From Ornithinibacillus halophilus (GTDB lineage Bacteria > Bacillota > Bacilli > Bacillales > Amphibacillaceae), in assembly GCF_900129485.1 (NCBI RefSeq), contig NZ_FQVW01000019.1:1-52663 (forward strand): 52,663 nt of DNA. Direction: 5' to 3'. This document shows, piece by piece, positions 8,312 through 17,180 of the stretch (within the stretch, counting starts at the first letter, position 1; each line of letters begins with the position of its first letter). A program made the translations under genes and the position numbers. Below the pieces are notes generated by a model. That model worked only from the letters and a program-made list of their open reading frames with translations, searched no databases and was not told the DNA's origin.

Positions 8312-8719
8312 TTGGGAGCATTAAAACGAATTGGAACTACCTATCTCCCTGTTCAAGATGTAAAAGAATCTGCAAATTGGTATGAGGAAAAACTGGATGT
8401 TGTTATTAATTATTTAGATGATGAAAAAGCCATCGTTGACATGGCAAATCAAAGTTTCTTTTTGGTGAAGGCTGAATTAGGGGAAACATCGAACTTTATA
8501 GACTATCAGGGAAAAGAACATTTTTCATGTACGTTTGAGGTAGATGGACTTCGTAATTTAGAAGAAATACATAAAAGATTACTAGAAAGAGGGGTTCCTG
8601 TTGGGGAAATAGAGAATAGAGGGCACGCAGGAAGAAACTTTGTTTTTAGTGACCTGAATGGGAATAAATTTGATGTATGGAGTGAATTAAGTCCGGATTT
8701 CAAAAGGAGATATAAATGA
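8312..8719 (+). CDS. VOC family protein (glyoxalase/bleomycin-resistance fold)
   Basis: About 135 residues with two beta-alpha-beta-beta-beta units. Motifs include TTYLPVQDVKESANWYEEKLD at the first strand and helix and NRGHAGRNFVFSDLNGNKFDVWSE at the last strands, typical of vicinal oxygen chelate proteins. Metal ligands are not complete enough to name an activity. The in-frame GTG at 8300 lacks a ribosome site; the TTG at 8312 has GGGA upstream and is preferred. Its stop overlaps the next ATG by 4 nt, so it is coupled to the hydrolase gene. Confidence 0.8.
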   Translation: MGALKRIGTTYLPVQDVKESANWYEEKLDVVINYLDDEKAIVDMANQSFFLVKAELGETSNFIDYQGKEHFSCTFEVDGLRNLEEIHKRLLERGVPVGEIENRGHAGRNFVFSDLNGNKFDVWSELSPDFKRRYK

Positions 8720-9705
8720 AGGCAGTAAGGGTTGTAAGAGGAGTCGTAAATACTATAGGCTTTCCTTTCTATTTAGCCAATTTAGGAATGAATAGGCGAA
8801 GAGAAGTTGAAGCGCCAGGAGAATTAGTAAAGATAAATGGCCGATTGATTCATACAATTATTTCAGGTAATGAGAGTACGAATTGTACAGTTGTATTAGA
8901 CGCAGGTTTAAGTTGTTGTTCCTTAGATTGGATCCATGTGCAGCCTGAGATATCCAAGCTTGCTAAAGTTATTTCATTTGACCGTGCTGGATACGGTTGG
9001 AGTTCACCTTCTAAAGATAATTATACAAGTGAAGACGTTGTAAAAGATATTAAAGGGATTTTAGATAAAACATCAGCCAAGCCACCATATATTTTAGTTG
9101 GGCACTCATTTGGAACCTTGAATATGAGATTATTTGCGAGCACTTATCCTGAATTGGTTAACTCGTTAATACTAATTGATGGCGTCCATGAAAACAGATA
9201 TTTACATGAAAATTGGGATGAAAATAGAAAGAAAGCCTATCAAAAAAATCTTTTACTCTATCAATTCGGATATATAACCTCTGAAATTGGACTGCCAAGG
9301 CTACTAAGGCATGGTGTTGGACGGAGCAGGTTGAACGGAGAACATCAAAGCTATGCTGATTATATTAGTTACCAACCGAAAGCATTTGAGGCCCTTTACA
9401 AGGAATTTTTAAATAGTGAAACGTCGGCTAGACAAGTAGCTGATGCTAAGCCGTTACCAAATGATTTGCCCGTTACTGTAATTAGTTCAAACAATCCAGA
9501 CCCCATTTGGCGAGAACATCAACAACTTCTATGTGGACTGTCTAGTAATACTGACTTTATTCAGACGGATCATGGCCACTCCATTCATCTAGAGAACCCA
9601 ACATTAATTACTGAAATCATCAATAAAAAAGTACATCAGTTTAAGGAGGAAATCTATGAAAACGATCGGCTTAATCGGAGGGATGAGCTGGGAATCAACT
9701 GCTGA
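8716..9705 (+). CDS. Alpha/beta fold hydrolase
   Basis: A 329-residue alpha/beta hydrolase. DAGLSCCSLDW forms the oxyanion turn, FDRAGYGWSS the conserved second strand, GHSFGTLN the nucleophile elbow, and DHGHSIHLENP the catalytic His region. The N-terminus has a short hydrophobic stretch (VVNTIGFPFYLANLGM) that could anchor it to the membrane. GGAGATATAA precedes the ATG. Its last 50 nt overlap the start of the racemase gene in another frame, an unusually long overlap that suggests C-terminal extension by stop-codon drift. Confidence 0.87.
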   Translation: MKAVRVVRGVVNTIGFPFYLANLGMNRRREVEAPGELVKINGRLIHTIISGNESTNCTVVLDAGLSCCSLDWIHVQPEISKLAKVISFDRAGYGWSSPSKDNYTSEDVVKDIKGILDKTSAKPPYILVGHSFGTLNMRLFASTYPELVNSLILIDGVHENRYLHENWDENRKKAYQKNLLLYQFGYITSEIGLPRLLRHGVGRSRLNGEHQSYADYISYQPKAFEALYKEFLNSETSARQVADAKPLPNDLPVTVISSNNPDPIWREHQQLLCGLSSNTDFIQTDHGHSIHLENPTLITEIINKKVHQFKEEIYENDRLNRRDELGINC

Positions 9706-10345
9706 GTATTATCGGCTAATTAATCAATTGGTAAATAAGAAGCTTGGCAATCTACACTCTGCAAAATGTATTCTGTATAGTGTTGATTTTGAGGGAATTG
9801 AACGCTATCAAACTCTAGGTCAGTGGGATAAAGCTGGAGAAGAGTTAGCAGAAGTAGGAGTAAATTTAGAAAATGCTGGTGCTGACTTTATTCTTATTTG
9901 CACAAATACGATGCATAAAGTGATAGAGCAAATAGAAGGTAAAGTAAACATCCCGATATTGCATATTGCTGATGCAACAGCTGAGCTTATAAACCAACAA
10001 GGGTTACAAAAGATTGGTTTATTAGGAACAAAATATACGATGGAACAAGATTTTTACAAGAGTAGAATCGAAGAAAAAGAAATCGAGGTCATCACTCCAG
10101 CAAAAGCGGAACGAGAAATGATCAATGATATTATCTTCCACGAATTATGCCATGGTGAGATTCGTGAAAGTTCAAGAAAAAACTATATTAACGTTATTGA
10201 ACGCTTAATCGAGCAAGGAGCAGAAGGAATTATATTGGGATGTACTGAAATAGGCTTATTGATCAAACCAGAACATTCACGTGTTCCGTTGTTTGATACA
10301 ACTGAAATCCATGCTCGAAAAGCTGTTGAAGAAGCGATTCGTTAG
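9656..10345 (+). CDS. Aspartate/glutamate racemase family protein
   Basis: A 229-residue PLP-independent racemase-like protein of the Asp/Glu racemase family (RacX/YgeA type). Both catalytic cysteines are in place: ICTNTMHK (about residue 82) and ILGCTEIGLL (about 194). The N-terminal KTIGLIGGMSWESTAEYY is typical of aspartate racemases and broad-range amino-acid racemases. D-amino acids made this way can serve the cell wall or signalling; the substrate here is not determined. The start is set by AAGGAGGAAATCT before the ATG, inside the upstream gene. Confidence 0.9.
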   Translation: MKTIGLIGGMSWESTAEYYRLINQLVNKKLGNLHSAKCILYSVDFEGIERYQTLGQWDKAGEELAEVGVNLENAGADFILICTNTMHKVIEQIEGKVNIPILHIADATAELINQQGLQKIGLLGTKYTMEQDFYKSRIEEKEIEVITPAKAEREMINDIIFHELCHGEIRESSRKNYINVIERLIEQGAEGIILGCTEIGLLIKPEHSRVPLFDTTEIHARKAVEEAIR

Positions 10346-10354
10346 GAGGAAAAG

Positions 10355-10945
10355 ATGGGTTCAAGAATCATGCATTTAATTATCGCAAATGAGTTAACGA
10401 AACGATTGCCAATAAAAAATAAACTAGCATTTTTAGTAGGTGGGATTGCTCCAGATGCTGTTGCACCGAAAGAACAATCTCATTTCTATGAAGGTGATCA
10501 TGAAAAGTTTACTAGAAACATTGCGTATGAAACGTTCTACAAGAAATATAATTCGAAAGAAGATTATATGCTAGGATACTTTACTCATCTGGTTGCTGAC
10601 GATCTTTGGCTACAAGGATTTTACATTCCGTGGTTAAAAAATCGTATGGAAAACAATCCTGATCTACATAAACGATATCATCATGATTTTTATTTATTAA
10701 ATGGCAAATTACTCGATTATTATGGGGTGCGAGAAGATATCTTAGACAATACCGATGATACTATTCCTGATTTAGAAGAGGTAACAAAAAAGGATGTGTT
10801 GGCATTCATACCTTCCCTAAAAGGAGATATGAACTATAGTAAGGAAGTTTTAGAAGAAGAACTTCAAGTGTTTACGTTGCAGCAAATTATTGGATATGTC
10901 GAGACGTCAGTTAATAAATCAATCGCATTATTAAAAGAACGATAA
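10355..10945 (+). CDS. Zinc-dependent phospholipase C-like hydrolase
   Basis: A 196-residue soluble protein that resembles the zinc-dependent phospholipase C fold (PF00882). Likely metal ligands are in RIMHLIIA near the N-terminus, GGIAPDAVAP, and YFTHLVADDLW. It lacks a signal peptide, unlike secreted phospholipases, so it is probably an intracellular member with an unknown substrate. A strong TAGGAGGAAAAG site fixes the ATG, 9 nt after the racemase stop, so it is in the same operon. Confidence 0.7.
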   Translation: MGSRIMHLIIANELTKRLPIKNKLAFLVGGIAPDAVAPKEQSHFYEGDHEKFTRNIAYETFYKKYNSKEDYMLGYFTHLVADDLWLQGFYIPWLKNRMENNPDLHKRYHHDFYLLNGKLLDYYGVREDILDNTDDTIPDLEEVTKKDVLAFIPSLKGDMNYSKEVLEEELQVFTLQQIIGYVETSVNKSIALLKER

Positions 10946-10997
10946 CAACAGAGACTCAATTTAACGAGCTCATAACTAGCATCAAGGAGTCGATAAA

Positions 10998-12818
10998 ATG
11001 AGAATATGGTCTGGAGCAGCTGGTATATGTGTCAGTGAACATGGGAAATTGCTTATGGTGAAACAGGGTACAACGGAAGAAGACAAGCTTTGGGCTGTAC
11101 CTTCTGGAGGTAAGCAGTCCGATGAAACGTTTGAAGCATGTTGTATACGTGAAGTAAAAGAAGAAACTGGATATGATGTAGAAATTGTACAACCATTATT
11201 TATAAAGAAAAATACAACGGATACCTATCATTTCGAGGTTCAATACTTTGAAGTGAAAGTAATTGGTGGAGAGAAAAGGATAGATGACCCTGATCACTTA
11301 ATTTATGACGTGGACTGGAAAGACTTGAACCAATTGAAAGACGATGAACTGGGGTATCCAGGTGACAGGAAATTAATAAATGATGTCATCAAAAATGATG
11401 TACATTCCAAGGAAATTGTTACGGCAAGATGTTATTTATCTAAAGTAGTTCGAGAAGATTATAAGCATGTAAAAGAACTATATAACAACGAAGAAACAAT
11501 GAAGTACCTTGGTGGTATACGTGAGGAAGAAGAGATTCGTACTACTTTTCATGAACTAATAGAACCGGAAAAAAAGTTGTGGGTTATTCGAACTCTTGAT
11601 AACGATGAATTTGTTGGATTAATTTCCTTAGACACTCACCATAATGGGACGGATGTGGAAGTGTCCTATCAACTTTTACCTAGATGGTGGAAAAAAGGAA
11701 TTGGATCCGAAGTAGTTAAGGAAATAGTAATGTATGCTTTCACACATCTCAAGCTACTGAATATTGTAGCAGAAACCCAGGTTGCAAATGAGGCTTCAAG
11801 AAAGTTATTGGAAAAACAAGGTTTTGTGGTGAAAGAGAAGCTACAGCGATTTGGAGAAGAACAAGTGATTTATTGTTTAGAAAACCCTTTTATAACAGAA
11901 GAATCGAACGAAAATGGAAGGGAAATTTTGAAGGCGTTCGGTTTTGAATTGGATGTTGAGCCGGAGAGTATTTATCCATTTTCACCAGTATACAAGATCA
12001 ATGATGTCATCATTAAGAGAACTCAAGACAATCCAAAAGCCTTAATTGATTATCTTCTAATGCTTAAGGAACATAATATTCAAGTGGTAACCCCAGTAAA
12101 GCTTCCAGTGGAAAATCCACAAAGAATAGATGATGAAACGTATATTGCTTATCCATTTATTAAAGGAGATAAGTATGAAGGAACAAGAAAAGAAATCTAT
12201 GAAGCTGGAAAACTATTAGGTGAAATCCATGCTTTGTCACCGAAGGAAAACTCCTTTGGCCTGTCCGAGTATGATGTATATGATTTTAATGAAGATGAAG
12301 TTGAAGCCAGTGTACATCATATTCATGAGTATGCAAGTAAGGTGAATTTTCCTGTAGATACCCTTTCTCTAAGGGAGAAGTTGTTGTCGGTTGTTTTAGT
12401 CCAAGAAGAATTAAAGGATAGTGGATTGCCACATATAGCAACACCACATGATTATAAAGCAAATAATTTAATTTATCGTCCAGACCCTTATTTGATCGAT
12501 CCTGATAATGCGTCATGGATTCCTAGAATATTTGATTTGGCGCTCGCATTATTACTTTTCCATAATGAAATGGATAGTGCACCGGACCGAGTCTTTACTA
12601 CAGATGAGTGGGAGGAATTTTTACGAGGGTATAAGGAATCAGTATTCTTAACGGATTTGGAAAGGGATTCTTGGCAGAAAGCAATAGAACATGTCTTTTT
12701 AGATGAGGTTATGTGGCTGATGGCTGAATTTGAAGAAGATTGGGAGAGTCCTAGTCAACGCAATTTGTTTAAAAACTTATTAGAAGTTCTTAGGGATAGT
12801 TCAGGGTATCGAATATAA
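10998..12818 (+). CDS. Nudix-GNAT-phosphotransferase triple fusion
   Basis: A single uninterrupted 606-residue frame with three enzyme domains. Residues about 1-130 are a Nudix hydrolase with a canonical box (GGKQSDETFEACC then IREVKEETGY). Residues about 140-300 are a RimJ-type GNAT acetyltransferase with the acetyl-CoA loop KKGIGSE near 234. Residues about 305-606 are an aminoglycoside/choline-kinase-like phosphotransferase with catalytic HDYKANN (H484, D485, N490) and the metal site LIDPDNA (D501). All three active sites look intact. The kinase part resembles spectinomycin phosphotransferase-like proteins, but resistance is not implied. AAGGAG lies before the ATG. It sits at the end of a run of small-molecule enzyme genes. 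Confidence 0.85.
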   Translation: MRIWSGAAGICVSEHGKLLMVKQGTTEEDKLWAVPSGGKQSDETFEACCIREVKEETGYDVEIVQPLFIKKNTTDTYHFEVQYFEVKVIGGEKRIDDPDHLIYDVDWKDLNQLKDDELGYPGDRKLINDVIKNDVHSKEIVTARCYLSKVVREDYKHVKELYNNEETMKYLGGIREEEEIRTTFHELIEPEKKLWVIRTLDNDEFVGLISLDTHHNGTDVEVSYQLLPRWWKKGIGSEVVKEIVMYAFTHLKLLNIVAETQVANEASRKLLEKQGFVVKEKLQRFGEEQVIYCLENPFITEESNENGREILKAFGFELDVEPESIYPFSPVYKINDVIIKRTQDNPKALIDYLLMLKEHNIQVVTPVKLPVENPQRIDDETYIAYPFIKGDKYEGTRKEIYEAGKLLGEIHALSPKENSFGLSEYDVYDFNEDEVEASVHHIHEYASKVNFPVDTLSLREKLLSVVLVQEELKDSGLPHIATPHDYKANNLIYRPDPYLIDPDNASWIPRIFDLALALLLFHNEMDSAPDRVFTTDEWEEFLRGYKESVFLTDLERDSWQKAIEHVFLDEVMWLMAEFEEDWESPSQRNLFKNLLEVLRDSSGYRI

Positions 12819-13025
12819 GAGACTAAGTAAAACATTTCAAACTAGAGGCAATCATTGTTATGAAAACTTCACCTAATATAAATTGCAATTATTTGAAACC
12901 TTTTCCTGTTCTGTTTCGTCTAATTATTAGAGGATATAACCTATTTAATAAACACATTTTACATATTCATTTTACTAAACTCGGGTTGGGAAGCATGCAG
13001 TGCCAATCTTATCAGGGGGAGGAAT

Positions 13026-13568
13026 ATGAGAAAAGGGCTTTTGTTATTGGTGTTACTAATTTTAATGTCAGGTTGTTCGTCTAGTAGTTTAGAAGAAGCA
13101 GTTAGGAATAGTGGGTATGACCATGACCAACCAGATATTCTATATCAAGATGATGAGAATGGAATTGTTATTTTTTTAACGAAGAATTCTCAGGATGAAT
13201 ATATGATTGTTCAAAGCACATACAAAAAAACACTTTTTGATAATTTTAAAGTAGATTCAAATAATAACTATGGTGTTATTGTTGATATATCAAATCGATA
13301 TGAATTTATTACTTTAGATGCAATAGGCAATGAGTCAGATAATCCTAAACACCTTGTTTGGGGCGGTGTTTACCAATATCCGGGTGCTGAGGTCGTTAAC
13401 TATTCGGTAATAAGTGAAGATGGTGATGAAATCTATTCATCAAGTGTCGAAATCAATAGTAAACATGTTTTTGTTGATTTCTTACAAGATGATTCCTACA
13501 TCTCAGGTGCTGAAAAAGTTTACTATGAAGTGCTAGATAATGAAGGGAATATTCTTTATACCCAATAA
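13026..13568 (+). CDS. Hypothetical lipoprotein
   Basis: A 180-residue predicted lipoprotein: MRK, a hydrophobic core, then the lipobox LMSGC with Cys17 as the lipidation site. The mature part is acidic, Ser/Asp/Tyr-rich and probably beta-structured, displayed on the outer face of the membrane. No family was recognised. GGGGGAGGAAT before the ATG gives a strong start. It is flanked by a 207-nt non-coding gap upstream, in which nothing notable was seen, and a terminator downstream. Confidence 0.75.
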   Translation: MRKGLLLLVLLILMSGCSSSSLEEAVRNSGYDHDQPDILYQDDENGIVIFLTKNSQDEYMIVQSTYKKTLFDNFKVDSNNNYGVIVDISNRYEFITLDAIGNESDNPKHLVWGGVYQYPGAEVVNYSVISEDGDEIYSSSVEINSKHVFVDFLQDDSYISGAEKVYYEVLDNEGNILYTQ

Positions 13569-13575
13569 AAAATGG

Positions 13576-13606
13576 AGGCATTGCTATAATACTAGCAATG
13601 CCTTTT
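13576..13606 (+). terminator. Intrinsic terminator after lipoprotein gene
   Basis: AGGCATTGCT (13576-13585) pairs perfectly with AGCAATGCCT (13594-13603), followed by a T run. Confidence 0.85.
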
Positions 13607-13663
13607 GATTTGCTTACATAACAAACGAGAGGTTGTTACACCTCCCGTAATCTTCAATAATAT

Positions 13664-15181
13664 TTACCCTTGTGTTGCTGGGTTTTCATTGATTTCCGAA
13701 TCTTGTGTTTCTGGTTTAATGTCTTCTGCTGAAGATGTAATTCGCTTCATAAAGAAGGTTAAGACAAGTGCTAGAACAATTACTATAGTAGAGATAAAGA
13801 ATGAAAGATTAACCCCATTAAGCATTGCTTCTTTTAGGATGGATGCTTCCATTTCTTTCGTAACTCCATTTTCAGCAGTAGCTAAAGCTTGCATGTAAAG
13901 TTCTTCCCCTTTTGATTCCGAACGTGCATTCATCAAACTAACTAGTACTGCAGCTCCGATAGCACCAGTAACTTGCTGTAATGTGTTATTCATTGCCGTA
14001 CCGTGTGGATAATATCTTTGTGGTAACTCATTCAACCCATTTGTCATGATAGGCATGAATACCATGGACATTCCAAATGCTCGAACAGCGAATAATATAA
14101 CCATACTTGAGTAAGCAATTTCCATATCTAATTGACTAAAGAAGTACGTAGTTACAATTGTAATAGATAATCCAACAATGGCTAAATTCCTCGGACCAAA
14201 CATATCAAATAATTTCCCTGTAATAGGAGACATAATTCCCATTACAAGTGCCCCTGGTAGCATTAATAAACCTGCTTCCATCGGTGAAAAACCACGGATA
14301 TCCTGTACGTAAATTGGTAGCAAAATCATTGCTGAGAATAATGCCATTGATAAGACAATAGCAATTGTTTGAGAAAGTGCAAACATAGGATATTTAAAAA
14401 TCCTAAACTCTAAGATTGGCTCCTCTAAACGGAATTGTCGTAGAATCATAATAACTAATGAGACGGCACCAACGATAATGGTTCCATAGGCCATTGGGTT
14501 ACTCCAGCCTTCACCTGCAATACTAAATCCGTATAACAATCCACCAAATCCAAGACTTGATAGAATAATAGAAAGAACATCTAATTTAATTGGACGTTGT
14601 GGTGTTAAGTTTTTCAATCGGAAAATCGAATACACTAATGCGATAACTGAAAACGGAATAACAATAGTAAATAATGTTCTCCAATCATAGTGTTGAACGA
14701 TGTATCCGGAAAGTGTTGGTCCCAATGCAGGAGCAACAATCATAACAAGCCCAAAGAATCCCATTGCTGTCCCACGTTTTTCAATTGGGAAAGAAACAAG
14801 CATAACGTTCATCAGTAATGGCATCATGACCGCTGAACCAGCAGCTTGGATCATTCTAGCTACAACTAAAATACCGAATGTCGGTGATATACTAGCTAAA
14901 ACAGTACCAATTGTGAATAAGCTCATTGCTGTGATAAATAGGGATCGGTTTGTAAATCGTTGAATTAAGAAAGCACTGGCAGGGATCAATATTCCATTAA
15001 TCAACATATAGCCAGTTGAAAGCCATTGAACGGCAGTTGGTTTCACTTCAAACTCATGCATGATAGTCGGTAGTGCAACATTTAATAATGTTTCATTTAA
15101 AATTGCCACGAATGCACCAACAAATAAAATGGCAATCATGGCATAAGGAGGTTTATTAGGGATCGCTGATGTCTCAGTCAT
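13664..15181 (-). CDS. DHA2 family MFS multidrug exporter
   Basis: About 505 residues with some 14 transmembrane segments. The N-terminal GAFVAILNETLLNVALPTI, the RxxQxxG-like ARMIQAAGSAVMMPLL, and motif C-like GLVMIVAPALGPTLSGY are hallmarks of 14-helix proton-driven drug exporters (LmrB/EmrB type). The start is taken as ATG 15181 because GAAGGAAAAT precedes it; the ATG at 15199 overlaps that ribosome site. It is transcribed divergently from a TetR regulator, the usual arrangement for drug-inducible export. Two paralogues are at 28031 and 50842. Confidence 0.93.
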   Translation of the reverse strand: MTETSAIPNKPPYAMIAILFVGAFVAILNETLLNVALPTIMHEFEVKPTAVQWLSTGYMLINGILIPASAFLIQRFTNRSLFITAMSLFTIGTVLASISPTFGILVVARMIQAAGSAVMMPLLMNVMLVSFPIEKRGTAMGFFGLVMIVAPALGPTLSGYIVQHYDWRTLFTIVIPFSVIALVYSIFRLKNLTPQRPIKLDVLSIILSSLGFGGLLYGFSIAGEGWSNPMAYGTIIVGAVSLVIMILRQFRLEEPILEFRIFKYPMFALSQTIAIVLSMALFSAMILLPIYVQDIRGFSPMEAGLLMLPGALVMGIMSPITGKLFDMFGPRNLAIVGLSITIVTTYFFSQLDMEIAYSSMVILFAVRAFGMSMVFMPIMTNGLNELPQRYYPHGTAMNNTLQQVTGAIGAAVLVSLMNARSESKGEELYMQALATAENGVTKEMEASILKEAMLNGVNLSFFISTIVIVLALVLTFFMKRITSSAEDIKPETQDSEINENPATQG

Positions 15182-15222
15182 ATATTTTCCTTCTTTCATT
15201 TAATATCAATTTGTACTTCACA

Positions 15223-15319
15223 TATTCTATACCGATAGTCTAAAATATGCAATAGTAAACTTTGAAAAAGAATATAATGTTGATTAAACAGTGTTTTAGT
15301 AATAGAATGACGGTATAAT
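15223..15319. promoter_or_regulatory. Divergent promoters with shared CGGTATA motif
   Basis: The gap between the exporter and the TetR gene has a -10-like element for each direction: TATAAT at 15314-15319 (plus) and TATAGA, the reverse complement of 15226-15231 (minus). Both are embedded in the same word, CGGTATA: plus at 15311-15317 and minus at 15228-15234. A TetR-type repressor bound at each copy would block both promoters. The operator role is inference. Confidence 0.4.
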
Positions 15320-15372
15320 TAGTATGCGTTCATAACCTAAAAAAAGCTGTGAAGAAAGTAAAGGTGAAAAGC

Positions 15373-16254
15373 ATGAACCCCAAAAAACAACAAATTATCG
15401 ATGCAGCACTTAAGCTGTTTGTGAATAAAGGTTTCTCTAAAACGTCTATACAAGATATTATTAATGAAGCTAATATTGCCAAAGGAACATTTTATAATTA
15501 TTTTGTCTCGAAAAATGAATGCTTGATGGCTATCTTAGAATTTGTGGAAGAAAAAGGTGACCAAAGAAGACAAGAGCTTGAATACGGGAAAAAGAAAACA
15601 GATGAAAAAGTATTCATTGATCAAGTAGCAGTCAGAATGAATATGAACAAAGAATACAATTTACTCCATCTATTTGAAACAGTGACTTTTTCTAGTGACA
15701 AAGATTTAATTGAGTTTATGAAGAAACAACACACAAAAGAGATTAAGTGGATTGGGAATCGTATTTATGAATTGTTCCAACTAGAGAAGCAAGATTATAT
15801 TGTTGACCATGCTGTAATCTTTTTAGGAATGCTACACCATATCATGCATTTTTGGAAAATAAACAGCGATAGAGATATTCCAATAGAGCAGCCGATTCAA
15901 TTTGTGTTAAATCGACTAAAACCAATGGTATACGAGCAGATTGAATCTGGAGAGCTATTTTTTAAAAAAGATTGGATTTTATTAGAAATCGATGCTTCAG
16001 ATTCTGCTGATATTGAAGAACAATTTATAGATACGTTAAAAAAATTAAAAGAGAAATTGTCTAGGGAAAAACAGGATGTATCTAAGGAATTGGAATATAT
16101 TGAGTTTATTTTACAAGAAATGAAATCAGCTGAACCAAAAGAATTTGTATTAGAAAGCATCTTACTGTCCTTAGCACAAACATTGAAAGATTCGAACTAT
16201 GAACATGATGTGAGAAGAATCATGCATTTAGCAGAAGTGCTAAAAAATAATTGA
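15373..16254 (+). CDS. TetR/AcrR family transcriptional regulator
   Basis: About 293 residues. The N-terminal TetR helix-turn-helix is clear (AALKLFVNKGFSKTSIQDI then ANIAKGTFYNYFVSK). The ligand-binding part is longer than the usual 190-220 residues, with an extra C-terminal helical, charged region. It most likely represses the divergent DHA2 exporter and is released by an exporter substrate; this rests on gene order. The ATG at 15373 has AAGGTG at good spacing; an in-frame GTG at 15349 has no ribosome site. Confidence 0.9.
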   Translation: MNPKKQQIIDAALKLFVNKGFSKTSIQDIINEANIAKGTFYNYFVSKNECLMAILEFVEEKGDQRRQELEYGKKKTDEKVFIDQVAVRMNMNKEYNLLHLFETVTFSSDKDLIEFMKKQHTKEIKWIGNRIYELFQLEKQDYIVDHAVIFLGMLHHIMHFWKINSDRDIPIEQPIQFVLNRLKPMVYEQIESGELFFKKDWILLEIDASDSADIEEQFIDTLKKLKEKLSREKQDVSKELEYIEFILQEMKSAEPKEFVLESILLSLAQTLKDSNYEHDVRRIMHLAEVLKNN

Positions 16255-16259
16255 AAAAA

Positions 16260-16296
16260 CCTTCATCGAAACCCAATTTCGATGAAGGTTTTTTTA
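16260..16296 (+). terminator. Intrinsic terminator after TetR gene
   Basis: CCTTCATCGAAA (16260-16271) pairs perfectly with TTTCGATGAAGG (16277-16288), followed by seven T. An A run precedes it on the other side. Confidence 0.92.
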
Positions 16297-16389
16297 GGTA
16301 TTGATTAATTGATAAAATATAAACGTTATAGTAAGATGTTTGTAAATGAGTAGACATTAATATGAAATGTTTAAAAAGAGGTGAATTTA

Positions 16390-17151
16390 TTGGAAAGAGA
16401 AGAATTGTTTTGGAATGCTTCCATTGATGAGTTAAAACAAGGGTATGTCAAAAACAAAGATGTATTTACTTGCATTGTTTGTGGTAAGGCCTATCAGAAG
16501 GGAATAATTTATCCAAATGGTGAATTATTATATGAAGCAGAATTTGCAGTAAAACAACACATTAGGGACCAACATGGCTCGATGTTTCATTATTTACTTC
16601 AAATGAACAAGAAATATACTGGATTAACAGACTTGCAAAAAGAAATCATTAGCTATTTTAAAGCTGGCATGTCTGACAAAGAAATTGTGGATGAAATGGA
16701 TGCAGGGAGTACATCTACTATTCGTACGCATCGCTTTAAACTTAAGGAAAAAGAAAAACAAGCAAAAGTCTTTTTGACAATCATGGAATTGCTAACGGAA
16801 GAACGAGAGCAACAGGAGGAAGATCCATTTATACAGATACACAAGGGGGCTACAATGGTGGACGAACGCTATGCAATCACGGAACAAGAGAGAGAAAAAG
16901 TGCTGAGTACTTATTTTAAAAATGGATTAGATGGACCACTAAGCCAATTTCCGAGTAAAGAAAAGCGGAAAATTATTATATTACAACATTTATTAACACG
17001 CTTCGAAGCAAATAAGGAATATACCGAGAAAGAAGTGAATCATATCATTAAATCTGTCTTCGATGACTTTGTTACAATACGCCGATATTTTATTGAGTAT
17101 GGATTTATGTTAAGAAATCGTGATGGTAGTAAGTATTGGCTGAATAATTAA
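16390..17151 (+). CDS. DUF2087 domain transcriptional regulator
   Basis: About 253 residues in three parts. The N-terminal part has a possible zinc site (CIVCGKAY, then H in VKQHIRDQHG). The middle part is a LuxR-type helix-turn-helix (GLTDLQKEIISYFKAGMSDKEIVDEM). The C-terminal DUF2087 domain has LSQFPSKEKRKIIILQHL and the ending RRYFIEYGFMLRNRDGSKYW. DUF2087 proteins are presumed regulators with unknown ligands. GAGGTGA fits the TTG at 16390; an in-frame GTG at 16381 falls inside that site. It stands alone between two terminators. Confidence 0.85.
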   Translation: MEREELFWNASIDELKQGYVKNKDVFTCIVCGKAYQKGIIYPNGELLYEAEFAVKQHIRDQHGSMFHYLLQMNKKYTGLTDLQKEIISYFKAGMSDKEIVDEMDAGSTSTIRTHRFKLKEKEKQAKVFLTIMELLTEEREQQEEDPFIQIHKGATMVDERYAITEQEREKVLSTYFKNGLDGPLSQFPSKEKRKIIILQHLLTRFEANKEYTEKEVNHIIKSVFDDFVTIRRYFIEYGFMLRNRDGSKYWLNN

Positions 17152-17176
17152 CAGTGGGGAAACCCCACTGTTTTTT
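17152..17176 (+). terminator. Intrinsic terminator after DUF2087 gene
   Basis: CAGTGGGG (17152-17159) and CCCCACTG (17163-17170) enclose a 3-nt loop and are followed by six T. Confidence 0.92.
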
Positions 17177-17180
17177 AAAA

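Noticed and set aside
10998-12818. Aminoglycoside resistance gene
   Set aside because: The kinase domain resembles APH/spectinomycin phosphotransferases only in fold and motifs; similarity of this kind does not show drug resistance.
12819-13025. Hidden gene or leader RNA before the lipoprotein gene
   Set aside because: The 207-nt gap was read on both strands. An open frame from 12860 has no ribosome site and overlaps the lipoprotein start, and no riboswitch motif was seen.
13664-16254. Antibiotic biosynthesis or resistance island
   Set aside because: An exporter plus TetR pair is common in Bacillaceae chromosomes, and no biosynthetic genes or mobile ends flank it.
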